Shown: positions 43,939 to 52,892 of the stretch, piece after piece
Position numbering within the stretch: position 1 is the stretch's first letter
How the letters are laid out: every line of letters starts with the position of its first letter
DNA from: Aquimonas sp041395245
GTDB lineage: Bacteria; Pseudomonadota; Gammaproteobacteria; Xanthomonadales; Xanthomonadaceae
NCBI GenBank assembly: GCA_041395245.1
Contig: JAWLAY010000006.1
Span: forward strand, 248,001 to 312,000
Reading direction: 5' to 3'
DNA length: 64,000 nt
Notes under the pieces: generated by a model
Database searches by the model: none
The model's input: the letters and a program-made list of their open reading frames with translations, nothing else
Told to the model about the DNA's origin: nothing
Position numbers and translations under genes: made by a program

Positions 43939-45127
43939 GTCCTGCCGATGGAACCGGCTGCTGGCCGCATTGGTTTTCTGCGTCCTGCTGTGCGTGCAGA
44001 ATGCGTCTGCCGCGCCGCGCATCGGCGTGATGACGATGCAGCCCGGTGCCGAATACTGGGCGCGCTTCGGCCACAACGCCTTGCTGGTGGATCTGCAGGA
44101 CGGCTCGGAGCCCTTGTCCTACAACTTCGGCTATTTCGATTTCGAGCAGCCTGGCTTTCTTGCCCGCTTTTTGCGTGGCGATATGCGCTATCTGGCTGTC
44201 GCGCTGCCGCTTTCGCGCGATCTGGCTGGCTATGCCAGCGAGCAGCGCGGCGTGCGCGTGCAGTGGCTGAACCTTGATGCGAATCAGGCGGATCGCCTGA
44301 TCCGGCACTTGCGCACGCATGTGCTACCCGAGAATGCGGAATATCGCTACGACTACTTCACCGCCAACTGTTCCACCAAGGTGCGCGACGCGCTGGACAT
44401 CGCCCTGCAAAGCGAACTTCAATCGCAATGGCGCGCGCGTTCGCAGGGCCTGAGCTATCGGTTCGAGGCATTGCGGCACGCGAATGCAGTGCCTTGGCTG
44501 CTGTGGGGTATGGACCTCGGCCTTGGACCGATGGCCGATCAACCGCTGAGCCTCTGGCAGCAGAGCTTCATCCCGCAGCGACTGTCCGAGGTACTGGGCG
44601 AATCGCAAGGCAGCGATGGACGCCCACTGGTTGTTCAGGTGGAGGAGTTGCTGCCAGCAGGGCCGAATCGCGCCGCGAGCGAACCGCCCTCGCAACTATG
44701 GACTGCCCTGGCCCTTGGCACCGTGTTGTCGACCGCCATGCTGCTGGCTTTGCGCCGCGGTCGCCTGCCCGCTTGCTGGCGCTTTCCGGCATGACCGCCA
44801 TGACCGGGCTGATCGGCAGCGGGCTGCTGGCGCTGTGGTGTCACGGACCATGTTGCCGCGTGGCAGAACGCCAATCTGTTGCTATTCAATCCATTGTTGG
44901 CCCTGGGCGCGGGGGTCGGCGCGTGGCTCGCCGTGCGCCATGGCAAGCACCCCGGCGCGTCCGCCCTGGCGATGTATTCAGTCCAGTTGTGGTGGATCAG
45001 CGCCACGATCGGTTGGGTCATCCTGCAAGCACAAAACTATCCGCAATCGCAAAACGCCTGGCTGGCGATCATGCTGCCGCTGCTGATCGCCAGCGCTTAC
45101 GGACTGAAGCGTTCGCGCCAGAGCTGA
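43931..45127 (+). pseudogene. DUF4105 membrane/secreted protein with two compensating frameshifts
   Basis: The gene overlaps the corC stop by 8 nt. The first 287 codons read cleanly: a signal-like helix (LLAALVFCVLLCVQNASA), the DUF4105 core with FGHNALLVDL and YDYFTANCSTKVRDALD containing the probable catalytic cysteine, and a start of C-terminal helices. At about 44774 the frame changes (a base is missing), giving LALSGMTAMTGLIGSGLLALWCH; at about 44848 it returns (an extra base), giving LLLFNPLLALGAGVGAWLAVRHG to the stop at 45127. The full protein would be about 398 aa. The compensating pair, with conserved sequence on both sides, suggests sequence error or a very recent event. Function of DUF4105 is unknown. 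Confidence 0.7.
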
Positions 45128-45142
45128 GCCCAGATCCAACTC

Positions 45143-48136
45143 CTATCGCCAATCCGTGTCGCGCAATGCCGCGCGCTTCAAGCTTCGCAGCGCGCTCACG
45201 GTGCGCGTCGTGTGTTCGACGAACGGCCCCACCAGCGTGCTTTCCGCCTTTTTCATGTCTTTGGCGTGGACACAACCGGCAACGTCGCCAGCGCAATTGT
45301 GGAACGCGGCGTGATGACTGCGAAGCGCGTCGAACTCCGGCAGGTGACCCAAGCGCTTCTGCCCCTCGCTGTAGATCCACTTGCCCAGTGCACAGGCATC
45401 GTCGCGCGAAGCGACCTTGGCGTCGATGCTCTCACCATGACCACCCATGAAATCGAACAGGCGTTGTTTCCAGGCTTGATGCCCTGCAACCATCTCTTCG
45501 AAGTCGATACCTAATGCAGCCTCACGTGCTGAGTCGTCACTGGAGGCAAGACGGAACTGCGTCACCACCTTCGCCAGCGCGCGCGCCTGATCTTCCATCG
45601 AGTGCGATGCCGCAGAGACTTCCTCGACAAGGGCCGCATTCTGCTGGGTCACCTGATCCATTTCGGTGACAGTGTGATTGACCTGTTCAATGCCCGAGGT
45701 TTGTTCGTGGGTCGCGGCGGATATTTCGCCCACGATCGCCGCAACCTGCACCGAGGATTCCACCATGGCGTCGATGGCGCCACCCACATGGCTGACCTGA
45801 CGACTGCCCTCGCTGACCTTTTCCACCGACTCATGGATAAGTTGGGAAATTTCCTTCGCTGCCTGTGCAGAGCGCTGCGCGAGTGCCCTCACCTCGCCCG
45901 CCACCACCGCAAAACCTCGACCCTGATCACCCGCACGCGCTGCTTCCACCGCGGCATTGAGCGCCAAGATGTTGGTCTGGAAGGCGATGCCATCGATCGT
46001 GCTGATGATGTCCGCAACCTTGCGCGAGGACTGCTCGATTTCGCTCATGGTGCCGATCATGGCCTTGACCGCGACGCCGCCGTCCCGTGCGCGCTGCGCC
46101 GCCTCGGTCGACAATCGACTGGCCTGGTTGGCGTTATCGGACGTTACGCGAACCGTCGAGGTCAGTTCTTCCATCGCGGCAGCGGTCTCCTCCAGATTGG
46201 CCGCTTGCTGCTCGGTGCGATCAGACAGATCTGCATTGCCGCTGGCGATTTCTGCGGCCGCACTGTCGATGGATTCCACCGCCTGCTGGATGTTGCCTAC
46301 TGCCACCGAAAGGTACTCGGAGGTGCGATTGACGTCGTCGCGCAACTGCGCAAATGCCCCGGCCAGTTTGGCTTGCGAACGCGCTGACAAGTCGCCCTCT
46401 GCCACCGCGCTCATGACGTCCTGAACCTCACCAACCGCCATAGAGACCGTGCCCAACAAGGAATTGATGCCGCGCGAGACCTCGGCCATGCGCGGATCAT
46501 TGTCAGGCACAGGCATGCGGACACCCAGATCACCGGCGGCAGCCCCCTGCACCACGCGACTCAGCTGGAATTGGATTTCAACATCGGATGTCTTGTCGGC
46601 CCACTCCAGCGCGGTACCGATTCGGGCACCGTCGGTATCGAAAATGGGGCTGGCGGTCAGCGCAAAATGCGCGCGCCCGAGTTGAATCGAGGCGCGATGC
46701 GGCTGTTGCAACCCGGATACGACTCGACGGTTGTGGCTCGGATCGGCATGGAAGATATCGAAGGTTTGCCCGAGCACACGGTCTGCCGAGAAGTCCTTGA
46801 GTTTCTGTCTGATTTCCGACTCGGCCTGCCGCAGAATGCGATCCACCGACGGGTTCATGTAGACGATTCGTGCGTCCGCATCGGCGATCATCATGCCTGT
46901 TGACGCGACATCCAGCGCCGAGCGAACGCGGGCATTCTCGGCCGCCACTTCGCGCTCGTGTGCCAGCGTGTCGCGCAATTTTTCCTGCATACGCCGCAGG
47001 GCGGTCAGCAACTGACCGCTCTCGTCTTGCCGATCAATGCGAATCGTGTTGTCCAGCCGTCCATCGGCGATACGTGATGCCAACTGCACCGAGAAGCGCA
47101 TTGTCCCCACGATGTGCCGTCCGCGGCGCCACAACAACCAACCGATCAATAGAACCATTGCACTGGCAATCGCAACGGTCGTCCAAAGACGAGCGGAAAC
47201 CGCGTCACGCTGCTGCTGGGAAAGAGTGCGCAGTTGCTCGATACCAGCATTGACCAGCACTAACTGAGCATCCACCGCCGTGCTGAAACGCGCGAACCAT
47301 TCGTCAACACTTTGCACCGTGGTCGAGCTCAGACTCGACTTTCCCCGCATCAGCGCGGCCTCTACCTCGGTCTTGGCCGTCTGCAGCGGCGCGGCCAGCA
47401 CCGCTGCGGTGGAGGCATTGAGGCGCACGGCCTTGTCCAGTTCACGCTGCATGCGCTCCCACGACGCCATCGCGAGTTGCAATTGCGCCGCCACGTCCTG
47501 CGCCAAGGCGACGTCATCCGCGGGCGGCTCAGCAAGCCTTCCTGCCAACAGCAGCGATCCCAGCCCGCGTGCCTTGCCCAAGGCTTCGGACACCTGTGCG
47601 CTTTCGACCAGCACGGCATTCATCAGGTGATAGCTTTCGACGTAGGGCGTGTAGACATACGCCGACGCATCGCGAAGCTGATCCAGTAGTGCCATCTGCC
47701 GCTCGATGAGCGTGCTGTAGGCGACAAATACCTGACGCGGATCGGCCGTCGACGAACCCGCCATGGCCTGAATATCTGCCTGCAGTGACGCGATCTGTTC
47801 GGACAGATCATCGAATCCTGCCGCACGCAAGTCCGCCTTCGACTGCGCCAGGGTGGCGCTCACCTGCTGCGCGACTTCCGCGCGAGGCCCACCGAGTGTC
47901 GACTCACCGTTGGCAATACGCGTACTCAGGCCACGCAGTGCTTGAGTTGACTTGATCAGGTCGGAGACAGACCGCAGCGGTGGAATGCCTTCCAACTCGT
48001 GATCGGACACAGCGACCCGGGTACGCAACACATCAATCACGGACCACGACGGAATGATCACAGCAAGCAGCGACAGGATGCCGACGAACGCCAGTTTGTT
48101 GGCAATGGAGGCATTGGAAAAGCGACGGATAGGCAC
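45143..48136 (-). CDS. methyl-accepting chemotaxis protein with PAS and CZB domains
   Basis: The 997-aa receptor has a membrane helix at about residues 14-33, a large helical sensor region of about 285 residues, a second helix near 321-339, a HAMP domain, a PAS domain near 405-520 (RSALDVASTGMMIADADARIVYMNPS, part SALDVASTGMMIADADARI), a second HAMP-like segment, and the MCP signalling domain (QTNILALNAAVEAARAGDQGRGFAVVAGEVR, parts NILALNAAVEAARAGDQGR and GFAVVAGEVR). The C-terminus (about 895-960) is a CZB domain: HGESIDAKVASRDDACALGKWIY and later HHAAFHNCAGDV, with the zinc-binding Cys and His residues. CZB domains sense zinc or hypochlorite. The start is GTG at 48134-48136 with a G-rich GGGGGGA upstream; the reading back to 48283 adds an unlikely 49 residues. 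Confidence 0.9.
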   Translation of the reverse strand: MPIRRFSNASIANKLAFVGILSLLAVIIPSWSVIDVLRTRVAVSDHELEGIPPLRSVSDLIKSTQALRGLSTRIANGESTLGGPRAEVAQQVSATLAQSKADLRAAGFDDLSEQIASLQADIQAMAGSSTADPRQVFVAYSTLIERQMALLDQLRDASAYVYTPYVESYHLMNAVLVESAQVSEALGKARGLGSLLLAGRLAEPPADDVALAQDVAAQLQLAMASWERMQRELDKAVRLNASTAAVLAAPLQTAKTEVEAALMRGKSSLSSTTVQSVDEWFARFSTAVDAQLVLVNAGIEQLRTLSQQQRDAVSARLWTTVAIASAMVLLIGWLLWRRGRHIVGTMRFSVQLASRIADGRLDNTIRIDRQDESGQLLTALRRMQEKLRDTLAHEREVAAENARVRSALDVASTGMMIADADARIVYMNPSVDRILRQAESEIRQKLKDFSADRVLGQTFDIFHADPSHNRRVVSGLQQPHRASIQLGRAHFALTASPIFDTDGARIGTALEWADKTSDVEIQFQLSRVVQGAAAGDLGVRMPVPDNDPRMAEVSRGINSLLGTVSMAVGEVQDVMSAVAEGDLSARSQAKLAGAFAQLRDDVNRTSEYLSVAVGNIQQAVESIDSAAAEIASGNADLSDRTEQQAANLEETAAAMEELTSTVRVTSDNANQASRLSTEAAQRARDGGVAVKAMIGTMSEIEQSSRKVADIISTIDGIAFQTNILALNAAVEAARAGDQGRGFAVVAGEVRALAQRSAQAAKEISQLIHESVEKVSEGSRQVSHVGGAIDAMVESSVQVAAIVGEISAATHEQTSGIEQVNHTVTEMDQVTQQNAALVEEVSAASHSMEDQARALAKVVTQFRLASSDDSAREAALGIDFEEMVAGHQAWKQRLFDFMGGHGESIDAKVASRDDACALGKWIYSEGQKRLGHLPEFDALRSHHAAFHNCAGDVAGCVHAKDMKKAESTLVGPFVEHTTRTVSALRSLKRAALRDTDWR

Positions 48137-48336
48137 TGTGCGTCCCCCCAAAGGACGAGATTGGCGGGTGCGGAGCTCCCTGAACGTGCCTTCCGCAATA
48201 CCGGGACCGGCACGCCATCGGCGGCACACCCCAGGGCACACGCAAACGCTTGCAAGTCCTGCGCCGATTTTGTCCGCCGTCACATCGCGCGCGTGGGCTG
48301 GCTCTCAGCCGATAGGTCGGCAGGAACGGCGCGACC

Positions 48337-49530
48337 TCAACCGGAGGCGTGGCGAATCAGTTGACCCTGCAGCCATTGCGAGGCCGAAACCAGCGAAAAC
48401 GCCTGCCCACGCAGCAAGGCCGGAAACAATCGCGGCGAGCCGTATACGCGCTCAATGGTGTCGAACGTTTGCGCGGCCCACCAACTGTCGCTGCGCCGTC
48501 GCCGCGCATAGCGCGCCAGACCGCGCGGACCTGGCACCGGCAGCTGAGCGGCGAGTGCGTGGTCCACCGTATCCAGCCACTCGCGGACATCCGCAAGTCC
48601 AAGGTTGACACCCTGCCCCGCCAACGGGTGCACCGCATGCGCGGCGTCGCCCATCAGGACCAGCGACCGCTCCACCAAGCGCTCCGCCAGTTGCATGCGC
48701 AGCGGAAATCCCATTCGCTCGGAACACAGCCGCAGTCGCCCCAGCCGCGCATCGAAGGCACGCTCCAGCTCCGCTTCGAATGCCTCAGCGGGAAGCGCAC
48801 AGACGCGCGTCGCCTGTGGCATCGGCAAACTCCAGACAATCGAACATCGACGCGCCCCGAAAGGCAGAAACGCGAGCGGTCCATCAGGTAGAAAGCGCTG
48901 CCAGGCCGTCTCGGCGTGATCGTGTTCCGTCTCGACGAAGCAAACCACGCCTTGTTGCGCGTAGTCGCGCCCTTGCGTCGCAACGCCCTGCGCGCGCCGC
49001 AGCGGCGAATTTGCCCCCTCAGCCGAAATCACCAGCTGGGTGTCGATGGTCTCGCCATCGCTCAATGTCAGTCGCGCATGCGCGGCACCATGATCATCCG
49101 CCAGGTGATCCGCACTGACACCCAGCCGAATGCGCACGGTGGAGGCTTCCAGTGCGGTCCACAGGGCGTCAAGAATCAGTCGGCTTTCAACGATATGACC
49201 CAGCGCCGTGCGTCCGGCGTCCGACGCGGACAATCGCATCGGCCCGCCCGCCACGGCGTCCCAGACTTCCATGTGCCGATAGGCCTGCACACGTCGCGAC
49301 TGGATCGTCGACCAGACGCCAACACGCTCAAGCAAGGACTGCGAGGCCGGAGAAATCGCGTACACCCGCAGGTCCGGCGCCGACGCGGCATCCCACGTCG
49401 CGGGACGGCGCTTCTCGACCAGTTGCACCGACAAACCCTGCTGCGCCATGCCGAGCGCGGCGGCCGCACCCACGATGCCGCCACCCACCACGACCACATC
49501 GGTTACGCCGGTCCGTGTCCGTCGGCTCAT
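48337..49530 (-). CDS. FAD-dependent 2-octaprenylphenol-type hydroxylase (UbiH/VisC family)
   Basis: The 397-aa flavin monooxygenase has the FAD motif VVVVGGGIVGAAAALGM, the mid motif GANSPLR, and GDAAHAVHPLAGQGVNLGLAD near residue 300. It is one of the ubiquinone ring hydroxylases (VisC/UbiI/UbiF-like). Its ATG overlaps the ubiH stop in a TAATG arrangement, so they are coupled, both working on ubiquinone synthesis. It is the second gene of the pair. Which ring position is hydroxylated cannot be told from the sequence. Confidence 0.88.
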   Translation of the reverse strand: MSRRTRTGVTDVVVVGGGIVGAAAALGMAQQGLSVQLVEKRRPATWDAASAPDLRVYAISPASQSLLERVGVWSTIQSRRVQAYRHMEVWDAVAGGPMRLSASDAGRTALGHIVESRLILDALWTALEASTVRIRLGVSADHLADDHGAAHARLTLSDGETIDTQLVISAEGANSPLRRAQGVATQGRDYAQQGVVCFVETEHDHAETAWQRFLPDGPLAFLPFGARRCSIVWSLPMPQATRVCALPAEAFEAELERAFDARLGRLRLCSERMGFPLRMQLAERLVERSLVLMGDAAHAVHPLAGQGVNLGLADVREWLDTVDHALAAQLPVPGPRGLARYARRRRSDSWWAAQTFDTIERVYGSPRLFPALLRGQAFSLVSASQWLQGQLIRHASG

Positions 49531-50762
49531 TACGTTGACTCCTGAAGTATCGTCGGTCGTGGCTCCGCCATGCCCATGGCTTGCACTGCCAAATGCCGTT
49601 GCGCGCCTCGCGACAGGGCCAGCAGGTTCATGCCGACCGAGCGCAGCACTCGTACCGGCCAGGCCTCACGGACAAACAGTCTGGCCATGCCGTCACTGAA
49701 GTCCAGGGTGCGCTGCCGATCCGGCCCACGCACGGCGGCATACCGCTGCAGCAAGCCTGGGTCGCCAGGATCCGCATCGGCATTGCCTGCGCGCTGCGCG
49801 GCCAGCAGTTGCGCCATCCACAAGGCATCACGCAGACCGAGATTGAAACCTTGCGCACCAATCGGATGGAGGGTCTGTGCGGCGTTGCCAAGCAGGGCGA
49901 ATCGCGAGGCAACAAGTCGCTCGGCGACCCTTAGCCGCAGCGGATACAGCGAACGCGCTCCGGCGCGCACAAAACGCCCGGCACGCCAGCCAAAGCGTTG
50001 CTGAAAACCATCGAGATAGTCGCGATCCGACAATCCGGCGACCGCATCAACGGCGTCCGAGGGCACCGTCATCACACTGCCGTAGCGCCCTTGCGCCATC
50101 GGCAACAGGGCCACCGGCCCCTGCGCGGTGAAGCGCTCCCAGGCGCAGTGCTGGTGTGGTCGCGCCGCCTGCAACACGCTGACGAACAGATGTTGCCCAT
50201 AGTCGTGCGTGGTCTCGGCTATGCCCATCGCTTGACGCAGCGGCGAATCGCTGCCATCGGCCGCCAGCAGCAGGCGCGCCTCGATGACACAGTCCTGCGA
50301 CGGGCGCCGCACCTGCAGGCGAACACAGGTCGACGCGCTATGCGCCGACACCACCTGCGCGGGTGACCAGACGCTCACGTCATCACACGCCTGCAGACGT
50401 CGATGCAAGGCCTGGCCCAATTCGCGCGCCACCACCACCGCGCCGAATGCATCGACCGCATGGTCTTCGGCCCGCAGGCTGACGCGACCGAAATCCCCCG
50501 CTCGGCTCACCTCGATACGACGAATCGGCTCGGCAGCGGTATCCAGATGCGCAAGGACTTGCAGGCGCTGTAGGGCGATCACACTGCTGCGCGACAAGGC
50601 GAGGTTGCGCTCATCGAAGCCGGGCGGCGCGAGGCGCGGCGAATTCTGCTCGATCAGACAAACCGACCAGCCGTAACCGCTCAGGGCGATTGCCAGACTG
50701 CAGCCCACCAACCCGCCGCCCACAATGACCACGTCGAATCGCGCCAACTCCGGTTCCTGCAT
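49530..50762 (-). CDS. ubiH: 2-octaprenyl-6-methoxyphenol hydroxylase UbiH
   Basis: The 410-aa FAD monooxygenase shows VVIVGGGLVGCSLAIAL, DGSDSPLRQAMG, and GNAAQTLHPIGAQGFNLGLRDALW, the last typical of UbiH (in which GNAAH/Q replaces GDAAH). It hydroxylates the ubiquinone precursor ring. The start is ATG 50760-50762; an alternative TTG at 50783 would add seven residues. It is divergent from the DUF6580 gene and overlaps the second hydroxylase at its 3' end. Confidence 0.9.
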   Translation of the reverse strand: MQEPELARFDVVIVGGGLVGCSLAIALSGYGWSVCLIEQNSPRLAPPGFDERNLALSRSSVIALQRLQVLAHLDTAAEPIRRIEVSRAGDFGRVSLRAEDHAVDAFGAVVVARELGQALHRRLQACDDVSVWSPAQVVSAHSASTCVRLQVRRPSQDCVIEARLLLAADGSDSPLRQAMGIAETTHDYGQHLFVSVLQAARPHQHCAWERFTAQGPVALLPMAQGRYGSVMTVPSDAVDAVAGLSDRDYLDGFQQRFGWRAGRFVRAGARSLYPLRLRVAERLVASRFALLGNAAQTLHPIGAQGFNLGLRDALWMAQLLAAQRAGNADADPGDPGLLQRYAAVRGPDRQRTLDFSDGMARLFVREAWPVRVLRSVGMNLLALSRGAQRHLAVQAMGMAEPRPTILQEST

Positions 50763-50856
50763 CGGTCCGATCCCGCATACCAATTCTGCTGAAGTGATCG
50801 GCTATGCTACCGGGAAGATCGCCGCTGGATGGCGAGCAGACGTGAGTGCCTTTGCG

Positions 50857-51405
50857 ATGAATACCCCGGTTCGCTTTTTTTCTCCCCAACGTGCCGTGCT
50901 GATCGGCTTTGTGATGGTGGCCGCTCTGGCGCGGTTGCTGCCTCATGCCTGGAACTTCACCCCGGTCGAAGCAATGGCACTGTTTGGCGGCGCGTACTTC
51001 ACCCAGCGCTGGGCGGCCTTCGCGATTCCGCTGGGGGCGCTGTTGCTGAGTGATCTGTGGCTGGGCCTCTACAACCTGATGCCGGTGGTGTACGCCAGCA
51101 TCGCACTGACGGTGATGATCGGCATGGCGCTGCGCGGGCGAGTTGGCGTGCGCAGCGTGACGATCGCGGGCCTGAGCAGCGTGCTGCTGTTTTTCGTGCT
51201 CACCAACTTCGCCGTATGGTGGTTCGCCGATCCGCTGACCAGCCATCCCGCCTGCCAGATCGGCCTGACCGAATGCTATGTGGCAGCGCTGCCGTTTCTG
51301 AAGTCGCAGTTGCTTGGCACGGCGGTGTGGTCACTGTTGCTGTTCGGCGGCTTCGAACTGTTGCAACGCCAGGTGCCCGCGTTGCGCACCGCCCAGGCAG
51401 CCTGA
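50857..51405 (+). CDS. DUF6580 putative transport membrane protein
   Basis: The 182-aa protein has five or six helices and the DUF6580 signature ALARLLPHAWNFTPVEAMALFGGAYF (part LPHAWNFTPVEAMALFGGA) and FAVWWFADPL. RefSeq-style descriptions treat this family as putative transport proteins resembling ECF S-components, which is recollection. It precedes a cobalamin adenosyltransferase gene by 9 nt, so a role in uptake of cobalamin or a related corrinoid is suggested. The start is ATG 50857; a GTG at 50842 in the same frame adds five residues. No clear ribosome binding site or riboswitch is visible. Confidence 0.78.
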   Translation: MNTPVRFFSPQRAVLIGFVMVAALARLLPHAWNFTPVEAMALFGGAYFTQRWAAFAIPLGALLLSDLWLGLYNLMPVVYASIALTVMIGMALRGRVGVRSVTIAGLSSVLLFFVLTNFAVWWFADPLTSHPACQIGLTECYVAALPFLKSQLLGTAVWSLLLFGGFELLQRQVPALRTAQAA

Positions 51406-51414
51406 GGCGAGCGC

Positions 51415-51969
51415 ATGGGCAATCGACTCACGCGCATCTACACCCGCACCGGGGACGATGGCAGCACCGGCCTCGGCGACGGTAGCCGTGTCTCCAAGGA
51501 CTCCGCGCGGGTCACGGCCTACGGCACAGTGGACGAGTTGAACTCACAGATCGGCGTCGTGCTTGCGCATTCGCTTCCCGATGCGGTGCAGACCGCATTG
51601 GTCCGGATTCAACATCAGTTGTTCGATCTCGGTGGCGAGTTGTGTATCCCCGGACACGCCGCCATCCATGATGCCGACATCGAGGGTCTTGAAAACACCC
51701 TGGACGCATTGAACGCCGCGTTGCCTGCACTGAAGGACTTCATTCTGCCGGGAGGCAGTCCGTCAGCCGCGCATTGCCACGTGGCGCGGACTGTCTGTCG
51801 GCGTGCGGAGCGCGAACTCGTCACGCTTTCTCACCACGATGCGGTGCGTGCCGAGGCGATCCGCTATCTCAACCGTTTGTCCGACCTGCTGTTCGTGATG
51901 GCGCGCGTACTGGCTCGCGCGGACGGCGCCGGCGAAGTGCTCTGGAACCATACCCGCAGGCATGCCTGA
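51415..51969 (+). CDS. cob(I)yrinic acid a,c-diamide adenosyltransferase, PduO type
   Basis: The 184-aa protein is a PduO-type ATP:corrinoid adenosyltransferase: TRIYTRTGDDGSTGLGDGSRVSK (ATP loop, part YTRTGDDGSTGLGDG), AYGTVDELNSQIG, and DLLFVMARVLA at the end. It converts cob(I)alamin to adenosylcobalamin. The conserved RAERELV and RYLNRLSDLLFV corrinoid-site residues are present. It starts 9 nt after the DUF6580 gene and overlaps the next gene by TGATG, so they are surely co-transcribed. Confidence 0.93.
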   Translation: MGNRLTRIYTRTGDDGSTGLGDGSRVSKDSARVTAYGTVDELNSQIGVVLAHSLPDAVQTALVRIQHQLFDLGGELCIPGHAAIHDADIEGLENTLDALNAALPALKDFILPGGSPSAAHCHVARTVCRRAERELVTLSHHDAVRAEAIRYLNRLSDLLFVMARVLARADGAGEVLWNHTRRHA

Positions 51970-52892
51970 TGCTTCTGTTCACCCACCCCGTCTGCATCCG
52001 TCACAGCGCCGGTCCGGGACATCCTGAATCGCCGCAACGCTTGGCCGCCGTGTTGCAGGCTTTGCACGAACTCGACGATCTGGATCTGGAATGGCGTGAA
52101 GCCCCCCGCGCGCAACGCGAACAGCTGTTGCGTGTGCATACGCCCGAACTGGTGTCGCGCATTGTCGATGCCGCCATCGAGCATCAGGACCGCATCGATG
52201 CCGATACCGCGATGAATGCGGACTCGCCCGAAGCAGCGCGCCACGCGGCGGGCGCGGTGGTCGCCGCCGTCGATGCCGTGCTCGGGCAGCAATCGAACGC
52301 GGCCTTCTGCGCCGTTCGCCCTCCCGGTCATCACGCCACCCGCGATACCGCGATGGGGTTCTGCCTGTTCAATTCGGTTGCGGTCGGCGCGGCACATGCC
52401 CTGGAAAAACATGGGCTTGATCGTGTCGCGATCGTTGATTTCGACGTTCACCACGGCAACGGCACGCAGGACATCTTCCAGAACGACCCGCGCGTGCTCT
52501 ACGTCTCCAGCCATCAAGCACCGCTCTATCCGCACACCGGACACGCGCACGAAACCGGGGTCAACAACCTGCTGAATCTTCCCATCGCCGAAGGAGCGGC
52601 GGGTGATCGCGTGCAGGAGCTGTATCGCAGCGTCGCCCTGCCCCGCCTGCGTGAATTCAGACCGCAGTTGCTGTTCATTTCGGCAGGCTTCGATGCCCAT
52701 CACCTGGACCCGCTTGCTGGACTGAACCTGGAAACCGAGGACTTCATCTGGCTGACGCAGCAACTGATGAAGGTCGCCAATGAGTGTTGCGAGGGACGTA
52801 TCGTGTCCGTCCTCGAAGGTGGATACAGCCTGGCCGCGCTGCGCGAATGCAGTATTGCGCATGTCGCCGCGCTGGCCGGAATGCTGGATTGA
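51969..52892 (+). CDS. histone deacetylase-family (acetoin utilisation-like) hydrolase
   Basis: The 307-aa protein has the zinc deacetylase motifs: RPPGHHA with the catalytic histidines, IVDFDVHHGNGTQDIF with zinc-binding Asp/His, ISAGFDAH with another zinc aspartate, and LEGGY. Bacterial members act on acetyl-lysine, acetyl-polyamines or unknown substrates. The start ATG shares a nucleotide with the stop of the adenosyltransferase gene (TGATG). It is followed, again by overlap, by amgK. Its role in this operon is unknown. Confidence 0.9.
   Translation: MLLFTHPVCIRHSAGPGHPESPQRLAAVLQALHELDDLDLEWREAPRAQREQLLRVHTPELVSRIVDAAIEHQDRIDADTAMNADSPEAARHAAGAVVAAVDAVLGQQSNAAFCAVRPPGHHATRDTAMGFCLFNSVAVGAAHALEKHGLDRVAIVDFDVHHGNGTQDIFQNDPRVLYVSSHQAPLYPHTGHAHETGVNNLLNLPIAEGAAGDRVQELYRSVALPRLREFRPQLLFISAGFDAHHLDPLAGLNLETEDFIWLTQQLMKVANECCEGRIVSVLEGGYSLAALRECSIAHVAALAGMLD

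Noticed and set aside
50763..50856. Cobalamin riboswitch ahead of the DUF6580-adenosyltransferase operon
   Set aside because: The gap is too short and no B12-box-like sequence is visible.
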